From Archegozetes longisetosus (Eukaryota; Arthropoda; Arachnida; Sarcoptiformes; Trhypochthoniidae): 64,000 nucleotides of DNA. Under the pieces are notes generated by a model, which did not search any database, had not been told where the DNA came from, and saw nothing but the letters and a program-made list of their open reading frames with translations. The position numbers and the translations under genes are program-made. This document shows, in pieces, positions 57,443-64,000 of this stretch. Positions within the stretch are counted from its first letter, which is position 1. Each line of letters opens with the position of its first letter. The stretch covers positions 5,506,220 through 5,570,219 of the forward strand of contig JAEMBT020000001.1 of NCBI GenBank assembly GCA_018873245.2, in the 5' to 3' direction.

Positions 57443-59239
57443 ATAGTTCTCGAGGTATTCAACTCTTTCTAAAACTCCAGCATGTCAGCATACAATTATT
57501 GAGAAGCTAACATCGCCTATAAGTGCTACCCAAACCTAACCCCGAAAATGGATGAGCTTGGCTTTGTCAAGTTGTAACCAAATCAATCCTTGTATGAACT
57601 AAGGTATAATAGGTTAGGTCGCTTCGCATTGCGGTTGTTTGGGTTACGACTCGAGAGATTCAGGTTATCCATTTCAATGGGATTAAGTCTGGGTAACTCT
57701 AGTGATTACACATGTTTACTATTTATGAACTAATGCAATCAAGTATTGATACTACATGCTTAAATCCCTAAAGAGCTTTTAGTAAACTGTCATTCAATAC
57801 TTAAATACATATGTTTGAATACAGAAACACTTTAGATTCGAATAATTATGCATTTTAATTGTTATATTTTACCGGGTTGTTAACTCGAAACCGAATCAAA
57901 CCGAGCGCTAAAACTTTTCTTACTTGTACTTTTTTGATGCAAAACTTTATTAAACGATCAATATCACAAAAGACCTAATTTGAACTTTGATTAAACACAA
58001 GTCAAAGATAAGAAATGGAAAACACTAAAAATAATGTTTACAACAGTTGAAAACATTTTTATTGTTAAAAGACATTTTGAATTAGAATCTTATAAATAAG
58101 TTCAGAAAGCTTTCGAGAAAGAATTTAAGTTTGATCAGAACATCCAATAATATGATTCAAAGAGTAGGGCTTTACTTAGATCAAAACAGTGGACACTTTC
58201 AGCATTTATTTTAAATTAAAATTATGTGTACCCTTCAAACACTATTTATTTAATTGTAATTTACTCTATGAACTAAACAACTTGTTAACGATACATATTG
58301 AGTTAATGCATTTTTCCTTATGCATTCGTGTAGTTAATCCATTTTGATAAACATAAAAACAGAAAAGTTTTACTTCTTAGGGATATTATCGGTTTTGAGT
58401 TAATAGCCCTGGGGGAGGCTATTTTCGAAGCGATCCTTAAGTTTAAGACCAAGTTTAATACTTTAAGCAATGATCGATTCTCAAAGTGTTCGTTAATTGA
58501 AGATCAAGACTTAATTTAAAGATAAACATAAACCTGTCACTGACCTATACTTAACTATTGTTAATACTTTACTTTTAAATCAAAAGACTTAATTAGTACA
58601 TAATTGGATATTATTTCATCGACTGTTAAATTGATTTATTCTTCGTTAAAACGTGGGGATCTCTTTTTACTTGTAGACATTTTTGGTTAAGTTTATTTTA
58701 TTTAAAAATGTTCCCGTTATTCATATAAATCTCAAAGTTTTAATTGATACTTAAGATGTAAACGTGCATTTTTTAGTATCGTTTAGCGATTTTTTTTTTA
58801 GAATCAATCCTTAAATCATTTAACGATCGATCATAAAGCGATCTTTAAAGTCGATATAATTAAGTAAAGGTTGAGTTTAGGATTCGTACCAGAATTGCAC
58901 TACTGTATGATAAACTATTATAACGAGTATAACAGCAATTATAGAAATAGATATAATATTAAAGTGAGCACTATATTAATAGAAGTCAATGATTTTTCTG
59001 CATACTTTCAGATCAATACAATGACATTTCAATGATTTTCATCATAAAAATCATAGTCAAAGTTGTGACCTATAAATAATAAAAATAGTCTTAAAATCCA
59101 TAACATGTTACAAATCAGTTCTTACTTCATATCCACGAAAGTGGTTTATAATAAACAGTTTCCAACAATAAAATCCAACTTTCTTTTTACTCAATCTTTC
59201 AATGAATGACGAGAACTAAAAATTAATTAAAATCATCAT
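57443..59239. other. no gene seen
   Basis: AT-rich intergenic DNA with a few GC-richer patches (57,480-57,680) but no ORF, RNA gene or clear repeat that I can support. Confidence 0.5.
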
Positions 59240-60361
59240 TTATTCAATGTCAATTGTCTGATATCTATCAGATTTACAAACTTTGACGTGTGTAGCGCCA
59301 GTTAAGGACAACTTGTTAGGTGTAAACATGATTTCCAATAGCACATCATACATTTTATTATTTTGATAATAGATAGATGAGGCACACCTTATGATTAATA
59401 TCAGAGGTAATACGAATGCAAGACAACCATAAAGGAACGCCAATTTCAATATTAAATTAGCTTGCGAGAATATGATAATGAATAAGAATAAGTCAATTAT
59501 ATAAGAGTATGTAAGCCAAACCCAGAATAAAAATTTTGACCAAAAATCTTTGTTAAACGAACTGACTTCCAAATAGTATGTATTCAAAGTCTTCATTATA
59601 TTCATAGCAATTTTGTTTGTCAATTTTGATTTCTTCTTGGCAAAAGTTTCAAAATTCTTATTGAATTCCTCAGCTTTAATTAACAGGTAATAACAAATGA
59701 GATAAAAATAGATGATATGGTACGTAAGAATCATATAGGCTTGACAACTGGCAAAAACGAAGACAAAATTCAGAGGCAATACATAGAAAGTGAATTGAAC
59801 GAAAGAGCAGTTGAATAACATCGGTACATTGAAAGCAATCAGAGCAAGTATTACGACCGCTGGTCTTGAGAAATTATCATTAATGTAGAACATTCGTTTC
59901 GCTGTTTTCATGAATTTGTATATTTGAACTTCATTTGAAAGTCCAATACTTAGCGGTGAAGTGAGTCCTGATATCATCTCAAATGGTTTCAAATAAGTTG
60001 GGAATTCGCTATTTTTGTAATTTCTATAATGGATCCATTGTAGAGTCAATGCTAAGAAAAACACTATTATACTTAATATATTAGACTGAATTCTCACTCT
60101 CATGAAGTATGAGAAGTCTGGAATTAATATGAAATATTCAGGATTTTCTTCTGGCAATAGTAATGAAACGATACATTTGACCAAAAATATTGAATTCGCT
60201 ATAGCAATCAGTAATGGGTTGTGAAATCTGCTCCTTTTATTCGGTCCACTTTGAAAAAGAGATGAACCGATTCGATATAAATGAGTTCCGGCAGAAATGA
60301 CCAATAATTCTGGTGCTAATATTTGTGAAGGATCGAAATCACTATCTATATTCAATGCCAT
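59240..60361 (-). CDS. multi-pass membrane protein, chemoreceptor-like
   Basis: Single-exon 373-aa protein with about seven hydrophobic segments (roughly residues 50-70, 93-112, 165-185, 190-225, 280-300, 305-335 of the clearest) and a long loop rich in Lys between segments near 230-265. It shares with the protein at 62,098-63,192 the string F/Y-Y-F-L/I-I-C-Y-Y followed by a basic F-N stretch, and later F-W-S-K-F/Y-L before the penultimate helices. Length, topology and a large intracellular loop suit an arthropod gustatory-like receptor; the classic TYhhhhhQF ending is not present, so this is family-level inference. Divergent from its neighbour. Confidence 0.6.
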   Translation of the reverse strand: MALNIDSDFDPSQILAPELLVISAGTHLYRIGSSLFQSGPNKRSRFHNPLLIAIANSIFLVKCIVSLLLPEENPEYFILIPDFSYFMRVRIQSNILSIIVFFLALTLQWIHYRNYKNSEFPTYLKPFEMISGLTSPLSIGLSNEVQIYKFMKTAKRMFYINDNFSRPAVVILALIAFNVPMLFNCSFVQFTFYVLPLNFVFVFASCQAYMILTYHIIYFYLICYYLLIKAEEFNKNFETFAKKKSKLTNKIAMNIMKTLNTYYLEVSSFNKDFWSKFLFWVWLTYSYIIDLFLFIIIFSQANLILKLAFLYGCLAFVLPLILIIRCASSIYYQNNKMYDVLLEIMFTPNKLSLTGATHVKVCKSDRYQTIDIE

Positions 60362-60414
60362 TCTGTGTTAAGCTTTAATAACTTTTGATGAAATTGAGAT
60401 ATTCCCTCAAATAA

Positions 60415-60422
60415 GTTTATAT
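60415..60422 (-). promoter_or_regulatory. TATA-like box of the minus receptor
   Basis: ATATAAAC on the minus strand, about 55 bp upstream of the ATG at 60,361. Plausible given AT-rich surroundings, but such strings are common here. Confidence 0.3.
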
Positions 60423-60800
60423 GAATATTGTGACTGAAGTAGTTTGAATTGATATGAAAAACAAGTGAGAATAGTATTGAATTTCTCTGTTGTTTTATTG
60501 ATTCTCATTTAGTGACTTTATGATAAGAGATGTTTAAATTTGCTTTAAATAGTACAGCAATAAAAATTGATGAGAGCCATAAAATCAACTTTAAGCAAGA
60601 AAATTCAATTGAAATGAAATTTTTATCATATTGAAAGACTTATCGTATTTGTTGAAGTATTAATAACAATGAAGTAACTCAGTTTTTAATACTAATCGTT
60701 TCATTTCATGACAACATGCCATTCAATATTAGTAAAGATAACGATTCTTATTTATTAAGTAAAACCATTGAAAACCGAAATTTCATATCTTCAAAAGTAT

Positions 60801-61567
60801 GGTATTCATGGCACATGAGGAACACTCGGGAGGAGCCTGTCTTTAAGGTGGATTTTAGGGAGGATCTCTTTCTATTTTAAATGATTTGAAGCAAAATAAT
60901 GAAAATTTTATCAATTGTATCAAAATTAAACACAAGATGTCAAACAAATCTCATTACTTTCAGATAAAAAATTTAATATTTCATGTATTTGTTTTCCAAT
61001 ATCTTTAATATTATAATCATTCATATCTACCGAACTCGAAACCAATCCTAAATTTTTCTGAATGTCTAAATTCAATCATATATTAGAATTATTAATACAT
61101 TTAAAAAATGATTGGTATAAGTTTTACTTAACTCTAATAGACTTTAGCTTTGAATCGAAAGTAATAGTTATAAACCTGTGATTATGTTAAATAAAAACAT
61201 TAATTTTTGGAATATAATTGAATGTAATTTATAACATAAAATATAATATAATGTATATTATATTAAATATGGTTAAATATGACTATTCATTTTTCAAATC
61301 AAATAATTTTAAACAATAAAATGTTACGATTTGTTTGTTTAGAAGAAATGTTTTGTACTTTTTATGATACCAAATGGAAAAAATTACAGTTTATTAACAA
61401 CTGTCTTCAAGTTTTTAGTTTAGTAATAATTTTTGTTGACATCTTGTGTTAAAATGATCATTTAGTCATTTAAGATCAATACAATTGTCTGTATCAATAG
61501 ATATAAGTTAATAAGACCAACCCAATTATAGTCTCCTCCCCAGTGTTCCTCATATGCCATGAATACC
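60801..61567. mobile_element. MULE-like MITE with 9-bp TSD
   Basis: 767 bp with about 33-bp terminal inverted repeats (GGTATTCATGGCACATGAGG left; GGTATTCATGGCATATGAGG on the complement of the right end), flanked by CAAAAGTAT at 60,792-60,800 and 61,568-61,576. Nine-base duplications and G-starting ends suit Mutator-like elements. It lies between the two divergent receptor genes. Non-coding. Confidence 0.82.
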
Positions 61568-62047
61568 CAAAAGTATATTTAACGGCAAAATAATAAATAA
61601 TTTTGTAATCTCTTCTAAACATTGATGATTTTAAGCTATTGAAAATAATATTTTTTACTATTAGAAATTCTTATAACAATAAAAGCTGGTGTGAAACTCA
61701 TTATTGATGTGAAAATTATAAATGAATATTGTAGAGTGTTTTTTACTTTATGGGTTCCAAGAATAAGCGATCTAAAGATAAGAGAACTTCATCGATCATA
61801 AACTGTACAGTTTGCAATCAATACAAAAAAATGATAAAAGCTTTTTATTATATATAAACGTTTTTATTTACTTTTTGGATGAGAGTCAATAAAAAGCTGA
61901 AACTGAACTAATTTCAACAGAAAGCTTAAGATCTTAAGTGAATCGATCAATTGAGTAAACTTACGAATAGTTCTATTTCTGAACTAAATTATAGCTGAAT
62001 GTAATTATAATATCGATTATTACTGTTCACATTCAAAATTTGAATCC

Positions 62048-62054
62048 TATAAAG
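62048..62054 (+). promoter_or_regulatory. TATA box of the plus receptor
   Basis: TATAAAG 50 bp upstream of the ATG at 62,098, leaving room for a short 5' UTR starting around TTCAATAG. A good but unproven candidate. Confidence 0.45.
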
Positions 62055-62097
62055 GGGAAGTTTCTTATTCAATAGTTCATAATTATAAACAGTCGAA

Positions 62098-63192
62098 ATG
62101 GATATAAATTCAGAACAAAAGGTCTATGAGCTTGAAAATATTGATAACGATCTAGTTATTAAAGATATAGATTTACCACTTTATAAATATGGAATAATGT
62201 ATAGATATGATGTGAACAACTATTTTGATAGTGACATCAAGAAAAGAAATTTAAAACTCAAATCCAACGCTATGAGTATTTGGCTTCTGATTAATATTCT
62301 GAAATTGATGATCACCTTAGCCAATTTGGAGAACGGAAGAGTTCCTGAATTTTACTTCGATTTGCTCCAACATGCTGGAGGTATAACTGAATTCAGTTGT
62401 TTGGCAACGTGTGTGGGTCTTGTTTTAGTATTTGCTATTATAAGACTTTTCAATAGTGAAGACAAAACTTACTTTCGATGGTTTGAAATCATAAGAGTTC
62501 TGAAAGGATTACAAAGTGAGAGAACAATAGGCATATATGACAAAAACTGTTTCAAAAAATTTTCTAACAGAATAAAAATTATTTTCAATCTCACTCAACT
62601 ACAAGTACGAATTCTCACAGTTCTAGTCTTTTTGGAAGCAATCGCAATTTCAGTAAGTTCTTATGAATGGAAGGACATAATAACTTATGGGATATTAGGT
62701 TCTATTATTTTTTTCGGATTTGGAGCGGCAGCTATGATAATAATTTCTTATAGCTTCTTCTATTACTTCATTATTTGCTATTATTGTAAATTCAGATTTA
62801 AATCGTTTAATAACAAATTAATGAATGCAAGTAAAGATAGAGTTTTCTTCAACACTAAAGTTATATTGGAATTAGTTGAAGAACATAACAATATCTGTAG
62901 TGATATTTTACTTCACAATAAATTCTGGTCTAAATATTTACTTGCAATAACTTATGCTCTGATTCCCATAAATATAATAGCTGTACAAGAAGTGTTCTTT
63001 GAAGATCTGCTTTTGGTACCTTATTGTTTCACGCTGTTCTTATCTGTTATGTGGGTATCGTTTCACTTCACAATAAACTCGATGACTGCATCGATTTATA
63101 ATGAATCTTTGAACTCTTATAAATATTTCTATAAACTATATTTGGAATCACTAACACATGCTGGACCGAAGACTAAAATCAAAGTCCGTTAA
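62098..63192 (+). CDS. multi-pass membrane protein, chemoreceptor-like
   Basis: Single-exon 364-aa protein, acidic at the N-terminus and then about seven hydrophobic segments (about 62-78, 100-118, 168-190, 200-235, 280-298, 305-325 are clearest). It carries F-F-Y-Y-F-I-I-C-Y-Y then F-K-S-F-N-N-K, and H-N-K-F-W-S-K-Y-L, as in the gene at 59,240-60,361, so the two are distant paralogues. No introns, no signal peptide. It is likely a chemosensory receptor of a lineage-expanded gustatory-like family; an orphan 7TM family is the alternative. Confidence 0.6.
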   Translation: MDINSEQKVYELENIDNDLVIKDIDLPLYKYGIMYRYDVNNYFDSDIKKRNLKLKSNAMSIWLLINILKLMITLANLENGRVPEFYFDLLQHAGGITEFSCLATCVGLVLVFAIIRLFNSEDKTYFRWFEIIRVLKGLQSERTIGIYDKNCFKKFSNRIKIIFNLTQLQVRILTVLVFLEAIAISVSSYEWKDIITYGILGSIIFFGFGAAAMIIISYSFFYYFIICYYCKFRFKSFNNKLMNASKDRVFFNTKVILELVEEHNNICSDILLHNKFWSKYLLAITYALIPINIIAVQEVFFEDLLLVPYCFTLFLSVMWVSFHFTINSMTASIYNESLNSYKYFYKLYLESLTHAGPKTKIKVR

Positions 63193-63748
63193 GAACTATT
63201 TTTATTCTTTGAATAAATTCGTAATTTAATTTTTGATTCATATTGTTTTTAGCTTTTAAATGCAATAGATAGCGTGAGCAGTAATCAATTTCGAATTGGA
63301 TTTTCATGTGGTAATCAATTTGTTTTCACACCAATTATTACATTTCAAGTAAGACAAACTATAGATTTTTTATGCGCAAAGTTTATAAAAAATATTCTTC
63401 ATTATATAGATATTCGCAACATTCTGTCTATACTTTTTACTAACGAATACAATCGCAAATACTATGAAGTGATACAGATGTTTGTTATTTTTTGTTTAGC
63501 GATAGAATTTAGTCATGTCAATGAATTTGTTTATTCTCGGAAACTGTTTCTTAAAATCTAAATAAAGGATCATCTAACATTGTCTTTAAAATATTTATTT
63601 AATATAGTAAATGCGTTCTATTGCTTTTTATACACTTAATCGAATCGAAACACATTGATATATCTGTATAACAGCTTATGTAAATGAGACAAATTTTAAA
63701 TTTTCATATTGATTAACAATAAACTAATATCGTTTTACTTGACATTAT
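63193..63748. other. no confident gene
   Basis: 3' flank of the plus receptor. An ORF at 63,274-63,561 starts without ATG, has no recognisable domain and is probably chance. Confidence 0.5.
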
Positions 63749-63836
63749 AGGGTAATTTGCCATTTCGCTGAATTTGTTTTCGCCGAACTGCATCTCGCCA
63801 AATGCCATTTCGCCGAAATCCCATTTCGCGGAATTT
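63749..63836. repeat. short imperfect tandem repeat
   Basis: Several 14-17 bp units of the GCCATTTCGCCGAA type (GCCATTTCGCTGAA, TCTCGCCAAAT, GCCATTTCGCCGAA, CCCATTTCGCGGAA). GC-richer than the flanks. Repeats of this kind often occur near transposon ends, but no partner end lies in the window. Confidence 0.7.
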
Positions 63837-64000
63837 ACATGCAGGTGTAACTACCTATAAAAACTTTTCTTCCCTATCAGCAAACGTAATTAGGATAACT
63901 AATTTATGCGAATAACTTAGCAAAAAAAATTTAAACCAAATAAAATAGTAAGATCCATTGTTCTATAACGAAGTTTTTGCAATAGAGTGATTCAATTAAT

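Noticed and set aside
63274..63561. 95-codon ORF after the plus receptor
   Set aside because: Begins without ATG and has no family features; likely chance.

Overview
Eukaryotic nuclear DNA, AT-rich, gene-poor and full of transposons. Genes have GT-AG introns of roughly 50 bp to 2.5 kb. The content (a fatty acyl-CoA reductase family, single-exon chemoreceptor-like membrane proteins, hAT, Tc1/mariner, piggyBac and LTR relics) fits an arthropod. A mite or other chelicerate is my best guess, but I cannot prove it from the sequence.

Layout. 1-6 kb: a small GC-richer ORF, an 811-bp inverted-repeat element and a decayed but complete-ended hAT transposon (2995-5805). 6-12.6 kb: mostly non-coding, with a candidate minus-strand terminal exon (9073-9314) whose surroundings recur, decayed, three more times. 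12.7-20.7 kb: the best-supported gene, an F-BAR/C1/RhoGAP protein of the ARHGAP29/ARHGAP45/GMIP family, reconstructed in eight exons (906 codons, phases agree at every junction). 22.0-25.7 kb: a 3.7-kb element with 31-bp perfect terminal repeats that holds a piggyBac-like MITE and a Myb/SANT pseudogene. 26.0-54.5 kb: a direct tandem duplication (copy A 26.0-39.0 kb, copy B 40.25-54.55 kb) separated by a Tc1 relic and a satellite-bearing foldback element. Each copy carries a six-exon fatty acyl-CoA reductase gene. Copy B is intact (552 aa); copy A has two 1-bp deletions. 54.5-57.5 kb: a hAT relic, a roughly 1-kb giant inverted repeat and a possible terminal exon. 59-63.2 kb: two divergent single-exon multi-pass membrane proteins, probably chemoreceptor-like, with a MULE-like MITE between them.

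The host genes are not obviously functionally linked. The most informative property is the duplication. Each copy serves as the empty-site control for the other, so insertions can be delimited with target-site duplications, including two multi-level nests (40,327-42,754 and 46,405-47,348). I saw no tRNA or rRNA gene that I would call functional, and no CRISPR array. All calls come from reading the sequence; no database search was possible.
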